Shown in pieces: positions 9,025 to 17,179 of a DNA stretch of 64,000 bases; position 1 is the first letter of the stretch; every line of letters begins with the position of its first letter. The notes beneath the pieces were generated by a model. The model was not told where the DNA came from, did not search any database, and saw only the letters and a program-made list of their open reading frames with translations. The translations under genes were made by a program, and so were the position numbers. The stretch lies in the NCBI GenBank assembly GCA_050943135.1, contig JBMNOP010000005.1, positions 124,001-188,000 of the forward strand, given 5' to 3'. The DNA is from RUG695 sp050943135. GTDB taxonomy: Bacteria > Planctomycetota > Planctomycetia > Pirellulales > Thermoguttaceae.

Positions 9025-10290
9025 TTATGGGCCGACGGTAAAGCTGACCGGCAGTACGACCTGCTCTTCTTTCATATCGGCCGAGATGCCGATCACGATT
9101 TCCCCTGTTTCGGCCAGTCCGGGACCGGAATACCTTTCTTGGGGGGAACCGGCCGGGATCTCGACCTTGGCGTCGATCCATTTGACCGGCATCAATTTCT
9201 GGGCATCCGAATCGAGGAAGTTTAGCGTGACATTGAGCCATTGCGGGCGCACGCTTTCGATACGTACGGTCTTTTCGTCGGCAATGAAGGAGGGGTCGTC
9301 GAAAGTCATCCGGAACGACTCGGTTCGACCGGTAACCGATGAGACAGGACCGATCACCAGTTGACCTGTCCTATGTTTGTCGTATTTCGCACCGGAAATC
9401 GAGACCGCGCCGATGACCTGCCCTTCGACCATCAGCTCGAGATACGGCTGTTCCGGCCGGTGCGTTTTGAATCGTACGGTCTCTTGGAAGGCGCCTTGCG
9501 GCAGACCGGGCATGACGGTCAGGACCCCTTTGATCAGGGTGGTGGCTTTGCCGAGTATCGGGTTGCTTTTCTCTTCGTCGGTCATATCGTCGAGCGTGCC
9601 GGGGGTCAGGGAGACCAGGAAATGGTCGGGATCCCAGACCGTCACATCGGAATCCTTGATGTCGAGCGGAAGCGGGGTATCGTCGGAGTCGGACCCGAAC
9701 CCGAGGATATGGAACTCACGCGATTGTTCTTCCCCCCTCGAGATTCCGGAGAAGAGGATGTGGTTCGGTTGCGCGACGATCGGTGAGGAGAAGATCCCTT
9801 TGACATTGAAGAATATTTCCGGGCGAACCGGGTCGTTGGTGGTCAGAATCACCGATTGTTTGAAACTCCCGCCGCCCCGTTCGGCATCCCATTTGACGTT
9901 GACGGTTGTCGACTCGCCCGGCTGAAGGGTTTTTTTGGCGATGCTGAACTCGGTACAGTAGCATGATTTCGTTTTCTCTTTGAGGGTCAGCGGCGCGGTG
10001 CCGACATTCTTAACCGGGAAGTCATGAGAACCGGAGACCGTCTCTTTATTCTTTTCCTTGACCCCGAAGTCGTATTCGATTTCGGGTGTTTCGACACGCG
10101 CGGCCTTGATCTTGCCCGCGAGTGCGTCTTCGATGGCTGCGGTTTCGGCCATACGACGTGACCGCCAATATTCGGGGTCTTCGTTCGAAAGTTTCCAAGA
10201 ACGGCCGGCCATGCCGGAATAGCCCAGCACGATGCCGAGAACGACGCCGAACAGAATGCCGACCGCGGTCGCAGAAACCGTCTTTTTCAT
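9025..10290 (-). CDS. Membrane-anchored DUF1573 protein
   Basis: 421 residues. The N-terminus (MKKTVSATAVGILFGVVLGIVLGYSG) is one membrane segment or uncleaved signal, so the rest is extracytoplasmic. A DUF1573 immunoglobulin-like domain lies at about 70-175: YDFGVKEKNKETVSGSHDF, then a cysteine motif KSCYCTEF, then ILTTNDPVRPEIFFNVKG. The remaining 240 residues look like further beta-sandwich repeats. DUF1573 has no established biochemical role. The start overlaps the rsmD stop by ATGA (10287-10290), implying translational coupling, but I see no functional link between a 16S rRNA methylase and this protein. Confidence 0.88.
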   Translation of the reverse strand: MKKTVSATAVGILFGVVLGIVLGYSGMAGRSWKLSNEDPEYWRSRRMAETAAIEDALAGKIKAARVETPEIEYDFGVKEKNKETVSGSHDFPVKNVGTAPLTLKEKTKSCYCTEFSIAKKTLQPGESTTVNVKWDAERGGGSFKQSVILTTNDPVRPEIFFNVKGIFSSPIVAQPNHILFSGISRGEEQSREFHILGFGSDSDDTPLPLDIKDSDVTVWDPDHFLVSLTPGTLDDMTDEEKSNPILGKATTLIKGVLTVMPGLPQGAFQETVRFKTHRPEQPYLELMVEGQVIGAVSISGAKYDKHRTGQLVIGPVSSVTGRTESFRMTFDDPSFIADEKTVRIESVRPQWLNVTLNFLDSDAQKLMPVKWIDAKVEIPAGSPQERYSGPGLAETGEIVIGISADMKEEQVVLPVSFTVGP

Positions 10291-11186
10291 AATGGCTCCG
10301 AGTGATCCTTGGTGTTGCCGTTATTGATAAAAATGCCGATCTCGGCGGGGGGATAGGTTCGGCGTTTCTTTTCGGGAATCTCGGCCTCGAGCAAGTCAAA
10401 ATCAAATCGGCTGTCGGCCTCGATCACAAAGATCGATTTGGGGTGCGCCACCCGGCGAAGGGTGGCAAGGAGTTCGAGGATCTCCTTCTGCCGCGAGATG
10501 AAGAATTCGTAGGGGGGAGAGCAGAAAACGAGCCACGGAATGGTCGGAAGTCCGAATCGCGTTGCCGCCGAATCCGGCGTATCGGCTTCGGCGATCTTTT
10601 CGGCAAATTCTTTTCCCCAAAAGAAGACGTCGGTGGTTTTCAGGTCGATCCTTTTGGCAATTTCGGGGGCTTTCTCTTCGAGCCGAGCAATGTTGCGGCG
10701 AATAATCCGAGCCGTAGAGAAGTGGATCTCGATGAGGGTTGCCGAGACCGCACCTCGACTCAGCGCTTCGAACGCCAATGCCCCCGTTCCCGAGAAGAGG
10801 TCGATGACGTGTCGCCCTTCGGCGTAGGTCCCCATCAGATTGAAGACCGACTCGCGAATACGATCTTTCATCGGGCGGACCCGGTGATCTCCCCCGTATT
10901 CGAGACGAAGCCCTTTGAAATTCCCCCCGATGACTCGCAGCCCTGTGGTTTTTCCCCGGTTACCCGGCTGGCTGCCGATGTCGCCACGTCTTTTCCTTTT
11001 CTTTCCGGCCGGTTTTTCGGTGGCCGACGCGGTACGACCCGGCGTCGACCTATGGCGTGGTGCGCCGTCGTCGAGCCGAAACGCCGAACGGTGTGATCGG
11101 TAATATTTTAAGAATTCGTCGCGGCTCAGTCCGGTCGGAATTTTATCGGTTTGAACGTCATTATTGCTTTTTTTTCGTGGAGGCAT
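10287..11186 (-). CDS. rsmD: 16S rRNA (guanine-966-N2)-methyltransferase RsmD, N-terminally extended
   Basis: SAM-dependent methylation of G966 in 16S rRNA. The RsmD core begins at GLRVIGGNFKGLRL (residue 82), with MKDRIRESVFNLMG at 106-119 and the SAM motif VIDLFSGTGALAFEALSRG at 127-145. The catalytic tetrad normally DPPY is SPPY here (223-226). Residues 1-80 are a basic, low-complexity extension (KKRKRRG) not found in E. coli RsmD; an internal start is possible but no good Met exists before the core. The next gene overlaps its stop. Confidence 0.9.
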   Translation of the reverse strand: MPPRKKSNNDVQTDKIPTGLSRDEFLKYYRSHRSAFRLDDGAPRHRSTPGRTASATEKPAGKKRKRRGDIGSQPGNRGKTTGLRVIGGNFKGLRLEYGGDHRVRPMKDRIRESVFNLMGTYAEGRHVIDLFSGTGALAFEALSRGAVSATLIEIHFSTARIIRRNIARLEEKAPEIAKRIDLKTTDVFFWGKEFAEKIAEADTPDSAATRFGLPTIPWLVFCSPPYEFFISRQKEILELLATLRRVAHPKSIFVIEADSRFDFDLLEAEIPEKKRRTYPPAEIGIFINNGNTKDHSEPL

Positions 11187-11214
11187 GTCGACAGACCTGG
11201 GAAGATAATTCTTC

Positions 11215-11243
11215 TTGAGTATTTCAGCAATCTCCCCTATAAT
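11215..11243 (+). promoter_or_regulatory. Promoter for the cyclophilin gene
   Basis: TTGAGT (11215-11220), 17-bp spacer, perfect TATAAT (11238-11243), 53 bp before the ATG at 11297. The divergent rsmD gene starts at 11186. Confidence 0.75.
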
Positions 11244-11296
11244 AACATAATCCAGCGTTTTTGTAACGGAGCCTACGGAGAGTGCCAGGGAAATTT

Positions 11297-12445
11297 ATGG
11301 GAAAGAGCCTACTTATTGCAACGACAGTCGTTTCGTTTTTCTTCTTTGGTTTCGGCGTGGCGGCGCTTGTCGCCCGGCCGGCCGGGGACGCGGTCCAGGT
11401 GTATGAAAACCAAATGCAGGTCTATAAAGATCACCTCAAAGATCTTCGCGATCTGAAGCAGGAATTTCAGACGGCGACGCCCGAACGAAAGGAAGAAATT
11501 CGGGCACAATTCACCCCCCTGCTCCAAGAGACGGGGCAAATCCAAAAGACGCTTGTTCCGCTGGCGATCGACGCCTTTAAGGCGAAAGATTCCCAAGACG
11601 AGCAGCTTTCCGTTTTTCTGATGTCGATGCTCGATAAGATGGTCGTCACGACCGAAGATTACGAAACCGCCTACCTGGTCGCCAAGGCGATCGACGGGGT
11701 TATTCCCGAACAGTACAGCTATCTTTACGCCTACAGCGCTTATGCTGCGTTTAACGTGATGGAACTCGACGATGCCGAAGCGTTCTATCAGAAGGCAAAG
11801 GAAAACGGCGGCCTTGAATCGCTTCGGAAACGGGATCCCCGCGGGGAACTCCAGATTCCGGCGACGATCACCCAGGTTCTTCCCCGGTATCGGGCATTTT
11901 GGGCTCAGGAAAAGGCCGCCCGTGAAAAGGACGCGTCAAAGGAGCTTCCCCGTGTCTTGCTTCACACGAACAAGGGAGATATTGTGTTGGAACTTTTCGC
12001 CGACGAAGCACCCGAGTCGGTCGGGAACTTCATGACGCTCGTCGGTCAGAAGTACTACGATGGCGTTCCGTTCCACCGTGTCCTGCCCCACTTTATGGCT
12101 CAGGGAGGGGACCCGACCGGTACCGGTGCCGGTGGGCCAGGTTACTGTATCAAAGACGAGTGTAAAAGGCCCGGGGCACGGATGCATTTCCGCGGGTCGT
12201 TGAGTATGGCCAAGACGGCAGCTCCCGATTCGGGCGGTTCGCAGTTTTTTCTCTGCTTCATTCCGACCTCTCATCTGAACGGTCAACATACCGTTTTCGG
12301 CCGCGTGGTGGAAGGCCTTGATGTTCTCTCGCAGTTGCAGCGGATCAATCCCGAGGGGAAGGATCTTCCCGCCCCCGACCGCATTATCGAGGCGCGTATT
12401 CTACGCGGCGAGCCGACTCCGTTCACCAAACTGCGTGAAAAATAA
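11297..12445 (+). CDS. Exported cyclophilin-type peptidyl-prolyl cis-trans isomerase
   Basis: 382 residues from ATG 11297 (preceded by CAGGG); a GTG at 11282 in the same frame is less likely. The N-terminus (SLLIATTVVSFFFFGFGVAALVA) is a membrane anchor or signal. Residues about 25-200 form a helical region with a TPR-like look (YAYSAYAAFNVMELDDAEAFYQKAKENG). The C-terminal half is the cyclophilin domain: VLLHTNKGDIVLELFADEAP, YYDGVPFHRVLPHFMAQGGD, and SGGSQFFLCF with HLNGQHTVFGRVVEG. It should catalyse proline isomerisation in the periplasm. It has its own promoter and no operon partner. Confidence 0.93.
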   Translation: MGKSLLIATTVVSFFFFGFGVAALVARPAGDAVQVYENQMQVYKDHLKDLRDLKQEFQTATPERKEEIRAQFTPLLQETGQIQKTLVPLAIDAFKAKDSQDEQLSVFLMSMLDKMVVTTEDYETAYLVAKAIDGVIPEQYSYLYAYSAYAAFNVMELDDAEAFYQKAKENGGLESLRKRDPRGELQIPATITQVLPRYRAFWAQEKAAREKDASKELPRVLLHTNKGDIVLELFADEAPESVGNFMTLVGQKYYDGVPFHRVLPHFMAQGGDPTGTGAGGPGYCIKDECKRPGARMHFRGSLSMAKTAAPDSGGSQFFLCFIPTSHLNGQHTVFGRVVEGLDVLSQLQRINPEGKDLPAPDRIIEARILRGEPTPFTKLREK

Positions 12446-12508
12446 TTGTCGTAACGATATTATCGGTCTCCCGCCGGTCGGTGATCGGTCCGGAGGAGCG
12501 CCTTGCGG

Positions 12509-12537
12509 TTGACGAAGTCGCGGGAAAGGAGTATACT
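12509..12537 (+). promoter_or_regulatory. Promoter for the receiver-domain gene
   Basis: TTGACG (12509-12514), 17-bp spacer, TATACT (12532-12537), giving a leader of about 85 nt before the ATG at 12630. Confidence 0.7.
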
Positions 12538-12629
12538 GGAGAGGTGAGAACCCCCCCCTTCCTCGATCCCCGTCCCCTGTCCCGTTATCCTGCTTTTAAC
12601 TCACGGAGAGTTTTAGATAGGTTTTGTAA

Positions 12630-13037
12630 ATGAGTGAAACCGCAGAGAAGAAAAAAACCATCCTGATTGTTGACGATGACCCGGAGATTTCCGAGTCGAT
12701 GCGTCTGGCGTTGGAGGCAAACGGTTATCGTGTTTTTGCCGCCCGTGACGGGAACGCCGGCTTGGTCTTGGCAGAGCGCGAGAAACCCGACCTTATTGTC
12801 CTCGATATGATGATGCCGAAACGGAGCGGGTTCCTGGTAATAGAGGCCCTTCGTCAGACAGAGTCGTTCCCGACCCGTATCGTGATGGTAACCGCCAACG
12901 ACGGGAGTCGACACAAGGATTACGCCTTTAAGTTGGGGGTTGATGCCTACATCCGCAAACCTTTTCCGATGGGTCTGCTTTTGACGACGATCGAAAAGGT
13001 ATTCGACGGCACCTATGTCCAGGAACAAGACGAGTGA
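12630..13037 (+). CDS. Stand-alone response regulator receiver protein
   Basis: 135 residues, a single CheY-like receiver with no output domain. The acidic pocket is D15-D17 (ILIVDDDPEI), the phospho-acceptor D59 (LIVLDMMMP), the switch threonine T88 (VTAN) and the invariant lysine K110 (IRKPF). It has its own promoter and terminator and no kinase nearby, so partner and output are unknown; protein-protein signalling as in single-domain regulators is the likely mode. Confidence 0.93.
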   Translation: MSETAEKKKTILIVDDDPEISESMRLALEANGYRVFAARDGNAGLVLAEREKPDLIVLDMMMPKRSGFLVIEALRQTESFPTRIVMVTANDGSRHKDYAFKLGVDAYIRKPFPMGLLLTTIEKVFDGTYVQEQDE

Positions 13038-13083
13038 CGAGTAATGTCGAAAGGCATGTGTCTTTCGCTCGATGAGCAAGAGG

Positions 13084-13112
13084 GGGGAGTTGTAAAGGCT
13101 CTCCCCATTTTT
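13084..13112 (+). terminator. Intrinsic terminator between convergent genes
   Basis: GGGGAG (13084-13089) pairs with CTCCCC (13101-13106), followed by ATTTTT. It terminates the receiver gene, which converges on the CNNM-type gene ending at 13139. Confidence 0.6.
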
Positions 13113-13138
13113 GTCTGTCTTCGTGTCGGGAACGGTTC

Positions 13139-14437
13139 CTACTCTTCGAAATCTTCCGTCTTTTTGATCTGTACGTCGAAGACGTGCCCGCGCCTCATGC
13201 GACGGACTTTGAATTCGATACCGTTGATAACGATTTGATCTCCCCGACCGGGTTCACGGCCAAGTCGGTCTTCGAGCCAGGCATCGAGTGTTTGGAGATC
13301 ATCCTTTTCCGAGGCGAAATCGTATCCTTTATCAAGCGGTGCTCGAAGGATTTTGCGTGTGATTTCACGACGGACATCGCGCATAATGCACCCGCCGCCG
13401 ACCAGGAGCCTCCGATTTTGAAGAGGATGTACTTGGGTGGGAAGCCTATCGAATTCATCGTCGAGTTCCCCGACCAGTTCCTCGATAATATCTTCAAGTG
13501 TTACCATACCGACACAGTTTCCTTTTTTATCGCGAACCATTGCCAGGTGTTCACGCTTGCGCGTGAAGAGGAAAAGCAGATCGGTGGCGGGGGCATCGAT
13601 GTCGGCAAACTGAACCGGACGGACGATCCCTTTAAAACTCTTCGTTTCCGGTTCGAGTTTTTGGAAGGAGATGATTTCCTTGAAATTGACGTAGCCGACA
13701 ATCTTTTCTTTGACCGTCCCCTCATAGACGGGGAATCTTGTGTGTGCGTCGACATGGGCGATTTCGATCGCTTCGTCGGGGGTCAGATCGCTCGAGAGAA
13801 GAACGATGTCTTCAAACGGGATCATTACGTCACATGCCTGCTGCCGCGAGAGCCGAGCGGCGGCAACGATGATCTCTTCTTGGAGTGTACCGATCTGCCG
13901 GTTCTTTCGAGCCATCGTGGCCGTATACCGGAGTTCGTCAATTCCCGAGGCGTATTCCACCTTACGCCCCTTCGGTGCAAAGGGACGGTCGAGCCAGTGT
14001 ACAACCGCCGCAATGGGGGCGGTCAGTCGAATCATCCAGAGGAGCGGGTGGGCAAGCCAGGGTGCAAGCGTTTTGTTGTAGTGGACACCAAGAGTTTTCG
14101 GAAGGATCTCGGTGTATTGTAACATCACAAACGTGAAAAGAAACGAAAACGTCCAAAGGATCGTCTTCTGGTGGCCGGACGTGCTACTCAGCGAGGCCAA
14201 CGCATTCCCTGCCACGGTGGCACCAATCGTATGCGCCGACGTGTTCAGAATCAGAATGGCCGAGATCGGACGGTCGATCTTCTGCTTGAGGACGCTCCAG
14301 ATCGAACCGATTCTCGATGATTTTTCGGTAATTTCCGCGATTTGAATCGGTGTAAGACTCAAAAGGACGGCTTCCATTAAGGAGCAAAAGGAGGAAACGA
14401 TCAGTGCTGTCAGAACACTGATAACAAAGGTGCTCAT
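13139..14437 (-). CDS. CNNM/CorC-type membrane protein (DUF21, CBS pair, transporter-associated domain)
   Basis: 432 residues from the ATG at 14437. The N-terminal DUF21 domain has about four membrane segments (STFVISVLTALIVSSFCSLMEAVLLSL and others). Two CBS domains follow (DVMIPFEDIVLLSSDLTPDEA; VQFADIDAPATDLLFLFTRKREHLAMV) and then the C-terminal CorC/HlyC domain (GRREPGRGDQIVINGIEFKVRRM-like ending). CNNM-family proteins handle magnesium or other divalent export; older annotations call them hemolysin-like. The frame stays open to a TTG at 14572 with a good AAGGAG, and an ATG lies at 14530, so the protein could be longer by 31-45 residues; the extra sequence is not membrane-like. Confidence 0.88.
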   Translation of the reverse strand: MSTFVISVLTALIVSSFCSLMEAVLLSLTPIQIAEITEKSSRIGSIWSVLKQKIDRPISAILILNTSAHTIGATVAGNALASLSSTSGHQKTILWTFSFLFTFVMLQYTEILPKTLGVHYNKTLAPWLAHPLLWMIRLTAPIAAVVHWLDRPFAPKGRKVEYASGIDELRYTATMARKNRQIGTLQEEIIVAAARLSRQQACDVMIPFEDIVLLSSDLTPDEAIEIAHVDAHTRFPVYEGTVKEKIVGYVNFKEIISFQKLEPETKSFKGIVRPVQFADIDAPATDLLFLFTRKREHLAMVRDKKGNCVGMVTLEDIIEELVGELDDEFDRLPTQVHPLQNRRLLVGGGCIMRDVRREITRKILRAPLDKGYDFASEKDDLQTLDAWLEDRLGREPGRGDQIVINGIEFKVRRMRRGHVFDVQIKKTEDFEE

Positions 14438-14645
14438 TCGGGCGAAAAAGATACCTTTCTCTTTACAGTAGGCGCAGATTTTTCCGGGAGCAGCCGCGGG
14501 TAACGCTGCTTTGGGGTTTTCCCCGGACATCCCCTGGGCGGTGATTATAACAAATCGCGCCGGGAACGGCAAAGGGGTCTCCTTACAAAGGCCCTTTTCT
14601 CCGTTCGGGCAGATGTGTATCAGTCGTAAACTTCACGCCGCCGTG

Positions 14646-16763
14646 CTACGATACCTGCCGCTCGGCGTGGAAGAGCCCCTTGTAATAAGCACTCGAGGCC
14701 AGCAGCTCGGTGTGGGTGCCGATTCGGTCGATTTTCCCCTCGCTCATGATGACGATTCGATCGGCCAGCGCCAGGGCCCCGGTACGGTGCGTGACGATGA
14801 TGGTGGTGCGATTCCCGATGAAATCACGCAGTGCGTTATGGAAGAGGAGTTCGCTCTGCATGTCGATTTGGCTTGTCGCTTCGTCGAGCAGGAGGATTCG
14901 CGGGTTTTTGAGAATCGCCCGCGCGATCGAGATCCGCTGCATCTGCCCTCCGGAGAGGAGTCCCCCTCCTTTACCGACCTGGGTGTTGTACCCGTCGGCC
15001 AGCTCGTTGACGATAAAGTCGTGGGCGTAGGCTCGCTTGGCCGCGTCGACCACCTCGTCGAAGCTTTTTCCTTCGGTACCGTAGCGGATATTCTCTTCGA
15101 CGGTTCCGTCGAAGAGAATCGGTGTTTGGGAAATCAGCCCGATTTCACGGCGCAAGTCGAAGAGACGCAGGTCGGTGATCGGGATGCCGTCGATCGAGAC
15201 TCTCCCTTCGACCGGGTCGATGAACCGAGGAATCATTGCCATCAGCGTGCTCTTGCCGCTGCCGCTCGGCCCGATCACCGCCAACGTTTCGCCGAATGGA
15301 ATTTCGAGGTTGATATTCCGCAGGACGTAACGCGGGTTTTCGATCGGTTTGGTCGGGGGATAGTGTTCCTGTTCGGTCTTACGAACCTCTTCGGCAATTC
15401 GGTTCGACTCGATATCGTAGGAGAAGGAAACATGGTCGAACGTGATCTTTTCCCGGAACCGTTCGAGTGGTTTCGGCGAAGGGATCTCGCAGATCGTGTT
15501 CTGGCGATCGATGATCTCGTAGATCCGATCGGCGGCCGTTACCCCGCTCTGCAGGTTGACGAATATGTCGGAAAGACGTCGGGCCGGGTCAGCCGCGCCG
15601 ATCAGAAGACCGTAAAAGAGGACAATTTCACCGAGTGAGAGCGGATGGCTTGCCATCGGGATCGGTCCGATACGGGTCTGCCCCGAAATCGCCAGCCACC
15701 CCCCCAGAAGGATTGTGGTCACGAGGATCGTCATGCCGAGGGTTTCGGTGATCGGACTGATCAGCGAGCCGTACTTGGCGGTTTTCATCGCGCGTAGGTA
15801 GTTGGCGTAGTTTGTCTGTCGGAACCGTTCCTCTTCGCGTTTTTCCTGATTGAAGACCTTGACGATCCGAATCGAGCGGAACGTCTCTCCGATCCGTGCG
15901 TACATCGAGACCATCTCTTGCATCGAATTGCGAACAACCTTTTTGAGTTTTTTGGCCAGTGCACCGATCATCCAGACGGCCATCGGGATAAAGACAAAGG
16001 TCACGACCAGCAGTTGCCAGCTGATATAGAGTGCCCCAATCAGGCAGACGATCAATTTGAGGGGTTCGCGTAGCAGGCGCCCGTAGAAGATGGTGATTCC
16101 CCCCGAAAGAGAGGGCATATCGTTAGTGAATCGGCTGATTGTGTCGTCGGCCCCGCGTTGGCTGTAATAGTTGACCTCCAGTTCAAGTGCTTTTCGGAAG
16201 AAGAGTTCCCGGAGCTCGTAGACTCCCAACAGACCGATCTTCGTGGAATGGTACGATTGCCAAAAGGTGAAAATCGACTTGATAACTGTTCCCCCCATCA
16301 CCAGCGCCATCAGGGCCGCGACGGTGCCGAACGGGGTTTTCGGGGCGTATCGATCGACCAGCGGTGTACACCGTTCGAACCAGGAAAGGCTTTTTTGATA
16401 GAAGATCAGGCGATGTTCCGCGTCGTGCAGAAGCGAGAGCGATTCTTTCTGCGTGCGATATTCCTTGGCATGTCTGTCGGTCGTCAGTCGCCCGTTGGCG
16501 TCGAGCAGGCCGTCGAGTCGGCGGTGAAGGTCTTCGATCTCGGATTGAAGCTGAACCAAGATTTCCTTCTTGGCGGCGAGCTGTTGCTCCCAATATCGAC
16601 TGACCGTATCTCCCTTAAACGAAATTTCGACCAGAGGAAAGACCGCCGTGATATTCGCACCCCAAAAAAACGCAAGGAAAAGAGCGCAAAAGACGGTAAT
16701 CGCGATCGTAGCTTTGTATTTGAAGGTGAGTCGAATAGCCCGCCAGAAATTTCTCATCTGCAA
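14646..16763 (-). CDS. MsbA-like ABC exporter (fused permease and ATPase)
   Basis: 705 residues, a half-transporter expected to dimerise. The N-terminal membrane segment (TIAITVFCALFLAFFWGANI) is separated from the six-helix core by a coiled-coil-like insert (about 60-115, QQLAAKKEILVQLQSEIEDLHRR) that ordinary MsbA lacks. The nucleotide-binding domain has Walker A GPSGSGKST (about 498-506), the signature LSGGQMQR (about 600) and Walker B ILLLDEATSQID (about 620). Lipid or lipid A precursor flipping is the best guess, consistent with lpxK in the window, but drug or peptide export cannot be excluded. Confidence 0.92.
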   Translation of the reverse strand: MQMRNFWRAIRLTFKYKATIAITVFCALFLAFFWGANITAVFPLVEISFKGDTVSRYWEQQLAAKKEILVQLQSEIEDLHRRLDGLLDANGRLTTDRHAKEYRTQKESLSLLHDAEHRLIFYQKSLSWFERCTPLVDRYAPKTPFGTVAALMALVMGGTVIKSIFTFWQSYHSTKIGLLGVYELRELFFRKALELEVNYYSQRGADDTISRFTNDMPSLSGGITIFYGRLLREPLKLIVCLIGALYISWQLLVVTFVFIPMAVWMIGALAKKLKKVVRNSMQEMVSMYARIGETFRSIRIVKVFNQEKREEERFRQTNYANYLRAMKTAKYGSLISPITETLGMTILVTTILLGGWLAISGQTRIGPIPMASHPLSLGEIVLFYGLLIGAADPARRLSDIFVNLQSGVTAADRIYEIIDRQNTICEIPSPKPLERFREKITFDHVSFSYDIESNRIAEEVRKTEQEHYPPTKPIENPRYVLRNINLEIPFGETLAVIGPSGSGKSTLMAMIPRFIDPVEGRVSIDGIPITDLRLFDLRREIGLISQTPILFDGTVEENIRYGTEGKSFDEVVDAAKRAYAHDFIVNELADGYNTQVGKGGGLLSGGQMQRISIARAILKNPRILLLDEATSQIDMQSELLFHNALRDFIGNRTTIIVTHRTGALALADRIVIMSEGKIDRIGTHTELLASSAYYKGLFHAERQVS

Positions 16764-17179
16764 ATATTATTTATGGTGTTTGCGGTTATTCATCATTGCC
16801 CGCGGCCGAATTCCCAAACCGCGGATCCGGTCGGAACTCCCGAGTAAAAGGGTGCGTGGTGAAATGGGTGAATCTTAAAACCACCGAAAAGCGGGGTGCG
16901 TGAGATTCCGGAGACGACACCCGGCCGAAGCATTATATTGTCTCCCTTCCAACAGGTCAATCTCAACAGGAGCGTGTCTCGGAGAGAGGTGTCTGGGAAA
17001 AATTCCAAAAATTTTTTCGAAAAGGATGAAGGAAAAAATTTTTTTTGCCGATTATTCAAAATTCCGCGATTTTTTCGATTTTTCCGAAAGTAACGGTTAT
17101 TCGGGGCCGAAAGTACTAATAAGGCTTCCTTTTGGAGCCGCATGGGTCCTTGTACCGCCGTAAAATAAGGAATTATGAG
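16764..17179. other. 416-bp divergent intergenic region
   Basis: It separates the ABC exporter (minus) and the barrel gene (plus). The stretch 16985-17090 is unusually rich in A and T runs with repeated TTTTTTCGA-like units. No ORF here looks real, and I cannot assign a convincing -35/-10 pair to either flanking gene. Confidence 0.5.
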
